Below, piece after piece: positions 26,639 through 36,032 of a stretch of 64,000 nucleotides of DNA. A program made the translations under genes and the position numbers. Position 1 is the stretch's first letter, and each line of letters opens with the position of its first letter. The stretch is from [Leptolyngbya] sp. JSC-1 (GTDB taxonomy: Bacteria > Cyanobacteriota > Cyanobacteriia > Elainellales > Elainellaceae), in the NCBI GenBank assembly GCA_000733415.1, contig KL662191.1, positions 4,886,140-4,950,139 on the forward strand, read 5' to 3'. The notes under the pieces are model-generated. The model saw only the letters and a list, made by a program, of their open reading frames with translations, made no database searches and was not told the DNA's origin.

Positions 26639-26896
26639 GTAGTGCGCTCAGTCTCACAATGGCCATACTGCATGTGCGTAAATCCGAATTCATCGGTTAG
26701 GCATCGTCAGCCGATCACGGCTTTTGCTTAAATGCCCTACTGAACTTGTTTCTAAATAGTTTGATTTGTATCGTTAGCAGTCATAGCTGCGCTCTCATCT
26801 ACCTCCGCTACAGTTCTGACATTGGTTTGCCAAGGCTTTACGAACGATATTGAGTGTTAAAACCACAGCAAAGGAGCACACCCTGCTTAAGACCTG

Positions 26897-28573
26897 CTAA
26901 GACATCGATCCGGCAACTGATGTAGTTTTGATCGCCTGCTTGAGATGATCGGCTAGGCGCAGTGAGAGGGCGACAATGGTCAAGGTTGGATTGGCAGAAC
27001 CTCCGGTCGGAAAGACAGAGCTACCGGCCACATACAAATTGGCCAGCTGATGCACACGACAGTTTTGATCTACAACTCCCTGCTTGGGGTCTGCATGCAT
27101 TCGAGTCGTGCCCATATGATGCGCCACACCTGAGGGAGAACATAAGGCTGGTGCTTGAGCTGCATCATAGGCCAGTTTGCCAATTCCAGCGTTCGCCAGT
27201 TCCTCTGCTAGCAGTTTTTGATTATGAGCCGCACTGCTGCGATCCATGCTTCCCCATTGCCAGTGTAGCGCTGCTTTTCGATAACCAAACCGATCCCGTT
27301 CCGCACTCAGAAACACCCGATTGCTGGGGTCGGGAGCCTGCTCAGTTTGAAAAAAGAATTGAAACATGCGAAAACGCTGCCGATTGTCAGGCATTTCTGA
27401 CCAACCACCCCGACCAAACCCGTACAGCAAGGACTGATGTTGGGTTGCCGCAAGATAACCGGCTCGAGCGATATAATCCAAACCACCCAGAATGTGCCAC
27501 AGATGTTGAGGCAGCTGATCGGGCAATTTTCCTCGCACGCCTGCTTCAGTCACGGTTTTGAAGGCAGCGATCGCCTTAAACTGTCTCCAACTCGGTCTAG
27601 GAAAGGCAAGAACAGCCAGGTTGAGTAAGTGCTTCTGCTGCATCAAGGTTGGACTTGGAGCCAGTTTGCCCAGAATGGGAGTGTTATCAACCCACCGCAG
27701 ATCGTAAAGCGCCGTTTTGTTGAACAAGTTCGGATCATGGGGAATTAACATCCCCGCATCAACGAGGGGGTGATCCATAAAATACCGCCCTACTACATCA
27801 TATTGATTGCCGAGACCAGCAGGCTGTTGACGATTGGAAGCTAGCAGAAGACGGGCATTTTCGATGCCACCCTGCGCCAATACAAAGAATTTGGCTGCAA
27901 TCCAAAACTGTTTTCCGGCAAAGGTAGAAACCTTAACCCGCGCCACTGCCTGCGTAGATTCATGCGCTTCAATTTCCACTACGGTCGAATCAACACAAAC
28001 TTTAATGTTGTTCGCTTGGGCAAGTGCGTCTCGGTAATCTTGGTAAAAAATCTGGCGTGGTCCGAACTGGAACACAGCCGTTTCGAACCGATCGGGGTTG
28101 AGGGGAAGCGGTTGACTGTCTGGCCGTTGCCAAGCTTCAGCATCGTAGGCATAGGGACCGGCTTGACAGACCGCCTGCGCCCGCTCATAGAACGGATCGA
28201 GATGGGACTTGGGGAAGGGCCAGCCGCTGTAGGGCAGCCAGTCTCGCTGCTCAAAATCAATCGCATCCAAAGGTGCATATCTGACCCCAATCGTTGACCG
28301 ACCAAGTTTGATTGCCCAAATATTCGAGTTACCTCCGAATTGGCGATGGCGCGTTGCTTGAGGTGAGAGAAATGGAGCGCCATAGGTCTGGCATTCACTC
28401 AGGGTTTGCATTGCCGCTTGTGAGGTGGTATCTCCACTCTCTAGTAAGTAAACCTCTGTAGTTTGGCCTAGGAATTCACGCGCCAAGGTAATTCCGGCAG
28501 GGCCGGCACCAATAATACAAATCTCGGTGTTAATGACTGCATTCTCAGCAAATTCATTTGCGTTTATCAGCAT
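26897..28573 (-). CDS. GMC family FAD-dependent oxidoreductase
   Basis: About 558 aa. The N-terminal FAD dinucleotide fold is INTEICIIGAGPAGITLARE. The C-terminal GMC signature HHMGTTRMHADPKQGVVDQN and NLYVAGSSVFPTGGSANPTL carries the catalytic His region. GMC enzymes oxidise alcohols or sugars. TTG at 28600 is in frame, but ATG at 28573 (MLINANEF) is the more likely start. There is no obvious signal peptide. Flanked by glycosyltransferases, so a sugar or polysaccharide-related oxidation is possible but unproven. Confidence 0.88.
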   Translation of the reverse strand: MLINANEFAENAVINTEICIIGAGPAGITLAREFLGQTTEVYLLESGDTTSQAAMQTLSECQTYGAPFLSPQATRHRQFGGNSNIWAIKLGRSTIGVRYAPLDAIDFEQRDWLPYSGWPFPKSHLDPFYERAQAVCQAGPYAYDAEAWQRPDSQPLPLNPDRFETAVFQFGPRQIFYQDYRDALAQANNIKVCVDSTVVEIEAHESTQAVARVKVSTFAGKQFWIAAKFFVLAQGGIENARLLLASNRQQPAGLGNQYDVVGRYFMDHPLVDAGMLIPHDPNLFNKTALYDLRWVDNTPILGKLAPSPTLMQQKHLLNLAVLAFPRPSWRQFKAIAAFKTVTEAGVRGKLPDQLPQHLWHILGGLDYIARAGYLAATQHQSLLYGFGRGGWSEMPDNRQRFRMFQFFFQTEQAPDPSNRVFLSAERDRFGYRKAALHWQWGSMDRSSAAHNQKLLAEELANAGIGKLAYDAAQAPALCSPSGVAHHMGTTRMHADPKQGVVDQNCRVHQLANLYVAGSSVFPTGGSANPTLTIVALSLRLADHLKQAIKTTSVAGSMS

Positions 28574-28787
28574 ACTTGCTCCAGCATAATTTTGGCCCAA
28601 GCTCTCCCAGACTTAGGTTCCAATAATTCGAACGCAAAACTTTCAGAGCAAAGCTCACTGGGGAAAATGGAAATTCCCCTAATCGTCAGCTAAGTCTGTG
28701 GGTTGATGCGAATATCTCTCAAGCGATCTGCTCCGCACCCTAGACCTGATGGTCTAACCTTATTGAGAAATTGCCAGAGAATACTCA

Positions 28788-28816
28788 AACCCCTGTAATT
28801 AGGAAAATCAGGGGTT
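28788..28816 (-). terminator. hairpin downstream of GT4 gene
   Basis: AACCCCTG (28788-28795) and CAGGGGTT (28809-28816) form an 8-bp stem with a 13-nt loop, about 95 bp beyond the stop of the minus-strand GT4 gene. On the minus strand it is followed by only a short T run, so terminator function is tentative. Confidence 0.4.
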
Positions 28817-28910
28817 CCCAGACAGCCTCAAAGCCCTATTATTGCTCCATAGTGCGCCTGCTCTGGGCAGAATTGCTCCTGATCCCTCCAGGCTGTAGTC
28901 TGCAATTCTC

Positions 28911-30074
28911 TCAGGACGGGTTCAGTGGGTTGAGACTTGCCGTACTCGTTGGCAGAGGTGCTGCTTTAAGTGGCTCATTTAAAGTATTTCCGTCTGAGTG
29001 AAAGCAGGATCGATGCTCTGCTAGCTGCTTAAACTGACATACCAGATCCTGAACATAGGCTTCGCTAGTATGTTCCTGCAAAATTAGCTCATAGCCTCGC
29101 TGGGCTTGGGCTTCTGCCAGCTCCGGGTTGTTGATGAAATTGAGGATGGCCTGCTTCATAGCGGCAGCGTCTCCGGGAGCTACACCCGTTACAACTCCCA
29201 AATCGATCAAGCGTTCTGCCAAGCCGGGCGTGCGCGTGATGATTACTGGACGACGGCAAGCTAGCGCCTCCATCAGAGTCGTTAAGCCAGCTGAGTAGGT
29301 ATTGTAGAGTAAGCTAATCACAACCATATCAGAGTTGCGATAAAGCTGACGAAACTGCCGCCATTCTTGCGGATGGGCGGTCATGTTGGGTGGCATCACC
29401 TCTGGAAAGGCTACCCGGGTTTTGGCTGAAGCGTTGGGAGAAACAGCGCAAATATTCACATCCACATCTAGATCACGGGTGGCCTCGGCCAGAGTTTTAT
29501 AGTCTCGCTGCTCTAATCCTGCACTCGCAATCAACGGTCTTTGCTTTTCCAGGGTGACAGGACCGGGGCAGAAAAACCGCACGTCGGTTTGTTCACGTAC
29601 CACATGCACTTTTTCCTGAGGTAGCTGCAGGTACTGCCGCAAATAGTCTGCTTTAAGCTGGGTGTTGGTTAGAAACAGATCAACCGACTGAGCCAAGCGA
29701 AATAGTTTCAAAAGGGCGCGCACACGCAGGCGTTTCGGCTCCAGAATATAAACCACCAGCTTAGGACGGTTGGCTTTGAACCCAGCCAGAATTGCCAGCG
29801 GAAATCCGACATCTTCTCCGGTGCAGAAGACGAGATCCTTGGCTGTCAGCTTGTTGATCAAAGAACGGGCCAGCGCCCAATGTTCCGGTTCGCTAGTCAG
29901 TTTGGCGAGGCGGCGATCGATCCAAGTGACTGCTTTAGCGTCGGGGTGGTGAACCGTGGCATCTAGCTCCTGGCTTAGATCCCACATGGTGTGGCGTGGG
30001 CATTGGTCTAGCTGGGCGTCACGGTGAAACTTGCTCAGGTCAACTGAGCGGCTCAAACAAATGTGGTATCTCAT
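28911..30074 (-). CDS. family 4 glycosyltransferase
   Basis: 387 aa GT-B fold enzyme. The C-terminal donor-binding region reads NTYSAGLTTLMEALACRRPV, then IITRTPGLAE. That matches the GT4 pattern in which an acidic residue after a Gly-containing helix start (here LMEALA) contacts the donor. An N-terminal hydrophobic core with DLFLTNTQLKADYLRQYL is typical of the acceptor domain. No signal peptide. It follows a hairpin (30116-30144) on its upstream side. The context of two GT2 genes and a GMC oxidoreductase suggests glycan or glycolipid synthesis. Substrate unknown. Confidence 0.85.
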   Translation of the reverse strand: MRYHICLSRSVDLSKFHRDAQLDQCPRHTMWDLSQELDATVHHPDAKAVTWIDRRLAKLTSEPEHWALARSLINKLTAKDLVFCTGEDVGFPLAILAGFKANRPKLVVYILEPKRLRVRALLKLFRLAQSVDLFLTNTQLKADYLRQYLQLPQEKVHVVREQTDVRFFCPGPVTLEKQRPLIASAGLEQRDYKTLAEATRDLDVDVNICAVSPNASAKTRVAFPEVMPPNMTAHPQEWRQFRQLYRNSDMVVISLLYNTYSAGLTTLMEALACRRPVIITRTPGLAERLIDLGVVTGVAPGDAAAMKQAILNFINNPELAEAQAQRGYELILQEHTSEAYVQDLVCQFKQLAEHRSCFHSDGNTLNEPLKAAPLPTSTASLNPLNPS

Positions 30075-30717
30075 GTAACCGGTGCTCCAATTGGCTCTCT
30101 TTTGGCTCTCTTAAGAATTGTTCGGGAACTGCTCTCGAACAATTGCTAACAAAACAAATGAATTCAATGAATCATGAACTGCCACTAAAACAGGTGCGGA
30201 AGCCAATGGGGGCTATGCTCCTCAACCTCTGCCTAGCGCAACAGGTAACCTAATCTGAATCGCTGTGTAGATCGCTGCTGTGGCTGATCAAAATGCCTTC
30301 AGCAATGCACCGATACGAAACCATAACAAGACAATGCGTACAATCTCAGCTATGGGAACCATTCAGTAACAGTTATCAGGAATGATCCAACCTAGTAAAT
30401 ATTCAGTTATTTAGAATGCTTCTAAACCGGTTTTCGTAAAGCATCTGTGATATGCACCTAGGTTTAAATTACGTTTATCTCCCTAGTCTGGCAATTGGCT
30501 GACAAAAAGTTCAACTCGACTTTATCGGAACTTTAATTACCTGTTAACCTTCACGGTAGTGTCGTGAGGCAATTACCGAGACGTCCGAAAACTTGGCGCA
30601 GTGATTCCATTAGATTCCTATTTGCCCTCCTTTCCTTTAAAGCGACCTGTAATTTCAATCTACCGAGAAGGAAATTTGCTACCCTGATCTAGTTCAACCT
30701 TACTAGTTCAACCTTCA
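30075..30717. other. intergenic region GT4 / helicase
   Basis: 643 bp without a gene between divergent genes. Contents: an 11-bp direct repeat TTGGCTCTCTT x2 (30091-30112), a strong hairpin (30116-30144), and a 14-bp direct repeat CTAGTTCAACCTTA/C (30689-30716) directly before the helicase GTG start. No clear promoter boxes were identified. Confidence 0.5.
30116..30144. promoter_or_regulatory. 12-bp stem hairpin upstream of GT4 gene
   Basis: AATTGTTCGGGA (30116-30127), a 5-nt loop ACTGC, then TCTCGAACAATT (30133-30144) gives a 12-bp stem with a single G-U type mismatch. It lies 42 bp before the GT4 start on the opposite strand. It could be a leader hairpin or a dyad operator; the wobble pair slightly favours RNA. 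Confidence 0.5.
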
Positions 30718-32325
30718 GTGACAAAACAAGCCCCTGAGAAGCAGCCAAACCAGGCTCAGCCATTGCAGCCTCCCACACTGCGACCTTACCAAAGCAAGCT
30801 GATCAAAGATCTCTACATTAAATTAGGCCAAGGCTATCGCCGTGTTGCCATCATTGCCGGAACAGGGGCCGGTAAAACCGTGATTGGCGGCAAAATCTGT
30901 GCTGATACGGCTGCCCGAGGATTGCGGCTGATGTTTTTGGTGCACCTGGATGTGTTGGTGGGACAAACCTACAAAAAAATGCAGGCGTTTGGGTTGCGCT
31001 GTGGATTCATTAAAGCAGGCTGGCACGAAGACCCAGCGGCTCCAATTCAGATTGCCAGTATCCAAACCATGGAAAAACGATCTTGGTGGCGCGACTGGCA
31101 GGCTAATGTCGTGTTTTTTGACGAAGGGCATACCACTGTATTCAGCCGGATTGGACAGGAAATTATCTACGAAACCCATCCCAAGGCTGTGCATCTCGCT
31201 ATGACCGCGACTCCTTATCGGCTGGGGCGGGAACAGTTGGGCGACCACATGCAGACCTTTGTGGCATCCCCCATTCCAGCCGAGCTTCAGCGTATGGGCT
31301 ATCTGGCTCCAATGCAGTATTACGGTGTGCCCAGCGGCTCAGAGATTAACCTATCCGAGGTGCGGACCGTGGCCGGAGACTACGACGAACGGGACCTGAA
31401 GAATGCCTGTGACCGACCGGAACTGGTGCAGCGGATTGTGGAAGAGTGGCATCGCCTTACGCCCGGTAAACGCACGATCGCGTTCTGTGTGGATGTGGAA
31501 CATGCGCGTCACGTTGCCGAAGCCTTCAAAGCATCTGGAGTTGCTGCCGCTGTAGTGGATGGCAGTACGCCCATCAAAGAACGGCACCAGCTCTATCAGG
31601 ATTTGGGAGCGGGCTGGCTGCTGGTGTTGACCTCCTGTAATGTGATCAGTATCGGGTTTGATGAGCCGAGTGTGGAGGTTGGGCTGCTGCTGCGTCCGAC
31701 TCAGTCTCGCGCTTTACACTATCAGCAGGTTGGCCGCCTGTTGCGCATCTCGCCTGTCACCGGTAAGACCTGCGGCACTATTCTGGATCAGGCTGGTAAT
31801 CTGCGCCGCTTGGGCTTCCCAGAAGATATCAAGGAATACCATCTGCCCACCAGCAAAGAACCCGGCACAACAGAAACCACACCTACCAAGCAGTGCCCCC
31901 ACTGCAACCGCCTAGTTTGGGGGTTTGTGATGACTTGTCCTAGCTGTCGCTATGTTTGGGAAACCGAGCCGCAGATTCGCACCGATGAGTTAGTGGAGGT
32001 TTACAGCGAAGAGTTGCTGCGCCAGATCGAACGCCGCAAAATGTACGAGTTCTTTCGGATCCAGCGACAAAAAACCTTCCGGGAAGGATCCGCCCCCAAC
32101 TGGACCAAACGGGTATTTTATGAACAGTTCGGCTGTTTACCGGAAACAGACTGGTGCCTTGGCTCCATTTTTGGCGACACACCCAGCCTAGAGGACAAGT
32201 ACGCCTATCGAGACTATCTGATCCAAACGGCGCAGCGGCATGGCAAATCGATTGCCTGGGTAATCGAAGAGTTTCAGCAGGAGTTTGGCTTTGATAGCTG
32301 GCAAGATGTGTTTTTGCCGAACTGA
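30718..32325 (+). CDS. SF2 DEAD/DEAH-like helicase with C-terminal zinc ribbon
   Basis: 535 aa from GTG 30718. Motif I AGTGAGKT (residues ~47-54), motif II DEGH (~135), motif III TATPYR (~163) and motif VI QQVGRLLR (~336) define an SF2 translocase/helicase. After the second RecA domain comes a four-Cys ribbon (CPHCNRLVWGFVMTCPSC, ~393-410), then a helical tail ending near SWQDVFLP. This architecture resembles helicases of phages and repair systems (UvrB/XPB-like core). There is no adjacent nuclease or methyltransferase, so a restriction or defence role has no support here. A DNA or RNA remodelling role is likely; substrate unknown. Confidence 0.85.
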   Translation: MTKQAPEKQPNQAQPLQPPTLRPYQSKLIKDLYIKLGQGYRRVAIIAGTGAGKTVIGGKICADTAARGLRLMFLVHLDVLVGQTYKKMQAFGLRCGFIKAGWHEDPAAPIQIASIQTMEKRSWWRDWQANVVFFDEGHTTVFSRIGQEIIYETHPKAVHLAMTATPYRLGREQLGDHMQTFVASPIPAELQRMGYLAPMQYYGVPSGSEINLSEVRTVAGDYDERDLKNACDRPELVQRIVEEWHRLTPGKRTIAFCVDVEHARHVAEAFKASGVAAAVVDGSTPIKERHQLYQDLGAGWLLVLTSCNVISIGFDEPSVEVGLLLRPTQSRALHYQQVGRLLRISPVTGKTCGTILDQAGNLRRLGFPEDIKEYHLPTSKEPGTTETTPTKQCPHCNRLVWGFVMTCPSCRYVWETEPQIRTDELVEVYSEELLRQIERRKMYEFFRIQRQKTFREGSAPNWTKRVFYEQFGCLPETDWCLGSIFGDTPSLEDKYAYRDYLIQTAQRHGKSIAWVIEEFQQEFGFDSWQDVFLPN

Positions 32326-32510
32326 AACCAAGATTTTGGTAGCAACCTGGGAAGAGGGAGGCAGAAGCCAGGAGCAGAAGTAGGAGCCAGAATCGTTCTT
32401 GCTTCCAGACAAGCAGATCTGCCCGTTGATGCTCCGCTGCCGTTACCTTGCTACCAACCCCACTCCTGATATCAACTCCGACTAAACGCCCTAATTTAGA
32501 CGCTGTATCG

Positions 32511-32596
32511 TACAGGCGTTTTGCATAGGCATAGCCTTTCCGCAGGAAATAACGCCTTTACACGTATCGTAGAGGCGTCTTGCAAAACGCCTCTAC
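32511..32596. repeat. double palindromic repeat (AGGCGT...ACGCCT family)
   Basis: A perfect 10-bp hairpin GTAGAGGCGT (32569-32578) / ACGCCTCTAC (32587-32596) is preceded by a degenerate copy with arms GTACAGGCGTT (32511-32521) and AACGCCTTTAC (32551-32561). The core CCGCAGGAAATAACGCC (32540-32556) recurs in near-identical form at 52858-52874 inside a peptidase gene. The 425-bp gap 32326-32750 also has low-complexity CTCCTGGCTCCTG text and no gene. Confidence 0.7.
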
Positions 32597-32750
32597 GCGA
32601 ACTCTGGCTGATCAACCGGATTGATATGGCTCCTGGCTCCTGTCTTCTCACAATTTCCCCATTCAGGACTGCTACGTTTTACTGCTATTGCTGCCAGCAG
32701 AGAATTTTTTCAGTACACTTTGAACGATCCACTAGTGAGCGTGTGAATCT

Positions 32751-33560
32751 ATGAGAGCTTGCCTTCCCGGCGTTGTTGCCTTGACCTTGCTGGTAGCAGG
32801 AGGAGGAATGCCCGCTGCCTATGCGGAAAATCTGGAACACACCCAGCAACTGCTGACTACTAAAGAATGTCCTGGCTGCGATCTCAACCGAGCTGGATTG
32901 GTCTACGTCCAGCTGATGGGAGCCAATTTGGCAGCGGCCAACCTGATCCAGGCCAACTTTAGCCATGCTAATCTCAGTGGGGCCGATCTCAGCCAAGCCC
33001 AACTCAATGGGGCCGTGTTGTTTGGAGCTGACCTGACGGGAGCTAACCTGAGCGGAGCCAATTTGCAAGGGGCTGACCTGAGGGAGACGATTCTTACCAA
33101 TGCCAATCTAGAAGGCGCTAATTTGGATGGGGCCAACCTGTTGGGTGCGGTGGGCCTGCCCTCAAACCTGGCAACGGCAGATAATTACTATCGCTGGGGC
33201 ATGGAAGAAGCCGCTAGAGGCAACTTCCGGGGAGCCGTGAGCTACTATAACCAGGCGCTTGGCATCGAATCGGACTTTGCCCATGCCTATTTGGCTCGTA
33301 GTATTGCCCGCTTCCGGTTGGGCGACCGAGCCGGTGCTCTGGAAGACGCCAGATATGCCGAGCAGCTCTACACCGAACAAAATCATGAGCGAGGCCAGCA
33401 GATCGCATCTCAGTTTGCCCTCGGCATCGAGGAGGCAGAAGAAGCCTACGCCAAACAACAGCGAGGGGGTGGCGGCGGTGCGGGCGGCAATATCCTGAAT
33501 GTGCTGAGCGGCTTAGCTGGATTCGCGCTGCAGGCGTTGCAGTACATGTCCTTCTTTTAA
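32751..33560 (+). CDS. exported pentapeptide-repeat / TPR protein
   Basis: 269 aa. A signal peptide (~1-25, ending AYAEN) is followed by a conserved ECPGCDL motif. Then come about 18 pentapeptide repeats of A(N/D)LxxA type (~45-135), which fold as a right-handed beta-helix. One to two TPR units follow (YYRWGMEEAARGNFRGAVSY... SYYNQALGIESDFAHAYLAR), and a Gly-rich stretch (QRGGGGGAGG) precedes a hydrophobic C-terminus. Such proteins are exported to periplasm or thylakoid lumen and are probably scaffolds. Function unknown. Stands alone, ending in a likely terminator hairpin. Confidence 0.85.
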   Translation: MRACLPGVVALTLLVAGGGMPAAYAENLEHTQQLLTTKECPGCDLNRAGLVYVQLMGANLAAANLIQANFSHANLSGADLSQAQLNGAVLFGADLTGANLSGANLQGADLRETILTNANLEGANLDGANLLGAVGLPSNLATADNYYRWGMEEAARGNFRGAVSYYNQALGIESDFAHAYLARSIARFRLGDRAGALEDARYAEQLYTEQNHERGQQIASQFALGIEEAEEAYAKQQRGGGGGAGGNILNVLSGLAGFALQALQYMSFF

Positions 33561-33585
33561 TCTCTGGGTTGAATGGGTTGCTGCT

Positions 33586-33612
33586 AAGCGCCTCGTCGAG
33601 GTGGAGGCGTTT
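33586..33612 (+). terminator. terminator-like hairpin after pentapeptide/TPR gene
   Basis: AAGCGCCTC (33586-33594) pairs with GAGGCGTTT (33604-33612) through a 9-nt loop, including one G-U pair. It lies 25 bp after the stop codon and ends in a short T run. Confidence 0.5.
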
Positions 33613-33733
33613 GATGGTGTCGGCTGACCGAACCCGATTGAATTTGACCGGCTTGGTAAATCTGCCGATTTCGCCATCAAAGCTGCTGTAAGGATAGACG
33701 CTAGCAACGAGATTGATAGAATATTAAAACTTC

Positions 33734-35722
33734 ATGCAAGATGAATGTAATTCAACGTCCTCTCGTGCTGAACCTGCTTTGCTAGCTCTGCTAAACCAAA
33801 TGCGCGAACTCATTGCCCGCTGGTGGTCGGAGTTTACCCTACAAACCCGACTAATGGCGGCTGCCACGCTGGTGGTCTCCTTGATCATGAGCGGCTTAAC
33901 TTTTTGGGCGGTCAACACGATCCAGCAGGACGTTCGCCTCAACGACACCCGCTTCGGTCGTGATCTGGGACTGCTGCTGGCGGCCAATGTGGCTCCCCTG
34001 ATCAGTGAAGACAACCGCACTGAACTGGCCCGGTTTTCCCACAGTTTTTACAGCAGTACGTCGAGCATTCGCTACATTCTCTATGCCGACGAAGAGGGCG
34101 ATATTTTTCTGGGTATTCCCTTTTCTGAGTCGGAGGTGCAAAATTCGCTGACGATCCGGCGACGCATGCAGCTTCCCGACAACTTCTCGGAGAAATCCGA
34201 CGTGCCGATGGTGCGCCAGCATTTGGCTCCCGATGGCGAAGTTACCGATGTGTTTGTGCCGATCAACCATGACGGGAAATACTTGGGCGTGCTGGCGATT
34301 GGCATCAACCCCAACGCCACGGTTGTCACCTCGTCCCATCTGACGCGAGATGTCACGATTGCGGTATTTATCTCGATTTGGGCCATGGTGATTCTGGGAG
34401 CCGTGTTTAATGCCCTGATGATCACCAAACCAATCAAAGAACTGCTGGTAGGTGTGAAAAATATCGCGGCAGGCAACTTCAAGCAGCGGATTGATCTACC
34501 ACTGGGTGGCGAGTTGGGTGAGCTGATCCTCAACTTCAACGAAATGGCCGAGCGGCTAGAACGTTACGAAGAGCAAAATATCGAAGAGCTGACTGCCGAA
34601 AAAGCCAAGCTAGAGACGCTGGTTGCCACGATTGCCGACGGGGCCGTTTTGCTTGACACTAGTATGCGCGTCATCCTGACCAACCCTACTGCCGAGCACA
34701 TTTTTGGCTGGGATGGTAAATCAGTCAACGGCGAAAATGTGCTATACATCCTGCCCGACGCGGTGAAAGTCGAGCTGACCCGCCCGCTCTATCAGTTGGT
34801 TTCTGGCCATCCGCCCGAAGATATCAAAGACGGAGCCGAATTTCGGATCACGATTCCAGAACCGACTAGCCGCACCGTGCGGATTTTGCTCACCACGGTG
34901 CTGGACCAGTATCGGGAAACGGTGAAGGGAATTGCGATTACGGTGCAGGACATCACCCGTGAGGTTGAGCTGAATGAAGCCAAAAGCCAGTTCATCAGCA
35001 ATGTATCCCATGAACTGCGCACGCCCTTGTTTAATATCAAGTCGTTCATTGAGACCCTGCACGAGTACGGCGACAGCCTCAGCGAGCCAGAGAAACGGGA
35101 ATTTCTAGAAACGGCCAATCGAGAAACGGATCGCCTAACTCGCCTAGTTAACGATGTGCTGGATCTGTCGCGGCTGGAATCGAATAAGCGCTATCAGTTT
35201 GATGCAGTTGACATCATTCAGCCGATCGAGCAGACCCTGCGGACCCATCAACTCAACGCTAAAGATAAAGGCATCGAGCTAATTCAAGAAATCGAGCCAA
35301 ACTTGCCTCCGGTACGCGGTAACTATGACTTACTGCTGCAAGTCTTTTCTAACTTGGTGGGCAATGGCTTGAAGTTTACGCCTGCGGGTGGCAAAGTGGC
35401 GATTCGGGCCTATCGATTAGAGTCGAGCGAGCTTCTGCCTAGCCATGTGCGAGTTGAGGTTTCGGATACGGGGATTGGCATCGACCCAGAAGACCAGAAG
35501 GCAATTTTTGATCGGTTTTTCCGAGTTGAGAACCGAGTGCATACCCTGGAAGGGACTGGCCTAGGGCTATCGATTGTGCGCAATATTATCGAAAAGCACC
35601 AGAGTGAAGTTCGTCTGGTCAGCGAAGTTGGCGTTGGCACCACCTTTTGGTTTGATTTGAGTGTGATCCCAGAAAGCTGCCCGTTGACCGAAGCTAAAAC
35701 GCAGGAAGTGGGGAAGATTTGA
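33734..35722 (+). CDS. nblS: sensor histidine kinase NblS/Hik33 (DspA)
   Basis: 662 aa. In order: TM1 (~38-60), an extracytoplasmic sensor domain, TM2 (~205-230), HAMP (~230-285, ending LNFNEMAERLERYE), PAS (~295-400), HisKA with SNVSHELRTPLFN (phospho-acceptor His ~426) and HATPase with N-box, DTGIGI and GTGLGLS. This is the architecture and wording of the essential cyanobacterial kinase NblS/Hik33. It phosphorylates RpaB-type regulators and tunes high-light, cold and nutrient-stress genes, including photosystem and phycobilisome genes. It is convergent with psaF-psaJ, themselves typical targets of that pathway. Confidence 0.92.
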   Translation: MQDECNSTSSRAEPALLALLNQMRELIARWWSEFTLQTRLMAAATLVVSLIMSGLTFWAVNTIQQDVRLNDTRFGRDLGLLLAANVAPLISEDNRTELARFSHSFYSSTSSIRYILYADEEGDIFLGIPFSESEVQNSLTIRRRMQLPDNFSEKSDVPMVRQHLAPDGEVTDVFVPINHDGKYLGVLAIGINPNATVVTSSHLTRDVTIAVFISIWAMVILGAVFNALMITKPIKELLVGVKNIAAGNFKQRIDLPLGGELGELILNFNEMAERLERYEEQNIEELTAEKAKLETLVATIADGAVLLDTSMRVILTNPTAEHIFGWDGKSVNGENVLYILPDAVKVELTRPLYQLVSGHPPEDIKDGAEFRITIPEPTSRTVRILLTTVLDQYRETVKGIAITVQDITREVELNEAKSQFISNVSHELRTPLFNIKSFIETLHEYGDSLSEPEKREFLETANRETDRLTRLVNDVLDLSRLESNKRYQFDAVDIIQPIEQTLRTHQLNAKDKGIELIQEIEPNLPPVRGNYDLLLQVFSNLVGNGLKFTPAGGKVAIRAYRLESSELLPSHVRVEVSDTGIGIDPEDQKAIFDRFFRVENRVHTLEGTGLGLSIVRNIIEKHQSEVRLVSEVGVGTTFWFDLSVIPESCPLTEAKTQEVGKI

Positions 35723-35764
35723 AGCAGTTTTGAGTTAAGCAGACCAATAACTACCAATAACTAA

Positions 35765-35824
35765 AGTGAGTGGTTGAAGCAAAAGCGAGTTCGTAAACCC
35801 GACTCTCGCTACCAACCACTCACT
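35765..35824. terminator. bidirectional terminator between nblS and psaJ
   Basis: AGTGAGTGGTTG (35765-35776) and CAACCACTCACT (35813-35824) form a perfect 12-bp outer stem. AGCGAG (35784-35789) and CTCGCT (35805-35810) form a 6-bp inner stem. The 60-nt hairpin lies 42 bp after the nblS stop and 46 bp after the psaJ stop, midway between convergent genes. There is no long T tract. A tandem ACCAATAACT x2 lies just before it (35743-35762). Confidence 0.65.
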
Positions 35825-35870
35825 GGATTTAGGCTATGAAATCACTCAACCAAAGGTCGAAATGAACTAC

Positions 35871-35999
35871 TTACGGCATCGGATGAAAGAGCAGATCGGG
35901 GAAGAACCGATTGAACTCAATCAGGATGCCAGCGGTAATGAACATCCAGACCGTAAGCAACACAGGAGCAGTGGATAAATATTTCAGCAGATATTGCAT
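35871..35999 (-). CDS. psaJ: photosystem I reaction centre subunit IX (PsaJ)
   Basis: 42 aa, one membrane helix, too short for usual ORF cut-offs. The translation begins MQYLLKYLSTAPVLLTVWMF and ends EFNRFFPDLLFHPMP, the classic PsaJ sequence. PsaJ sits at the edge of PSI and stabilises PsaF. It follows psaF by 33 bp on the same strand. Confidence 0.96.
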   Translation of the reverse strand: MQYLLKYLSTAPVLLTVWMFITAGILIEFNRFFPDLLFHPMP

Positions 36000-36032
36000 A
36001 GCGAACTCCAAAATCAAAGGACTGGGGCTACT

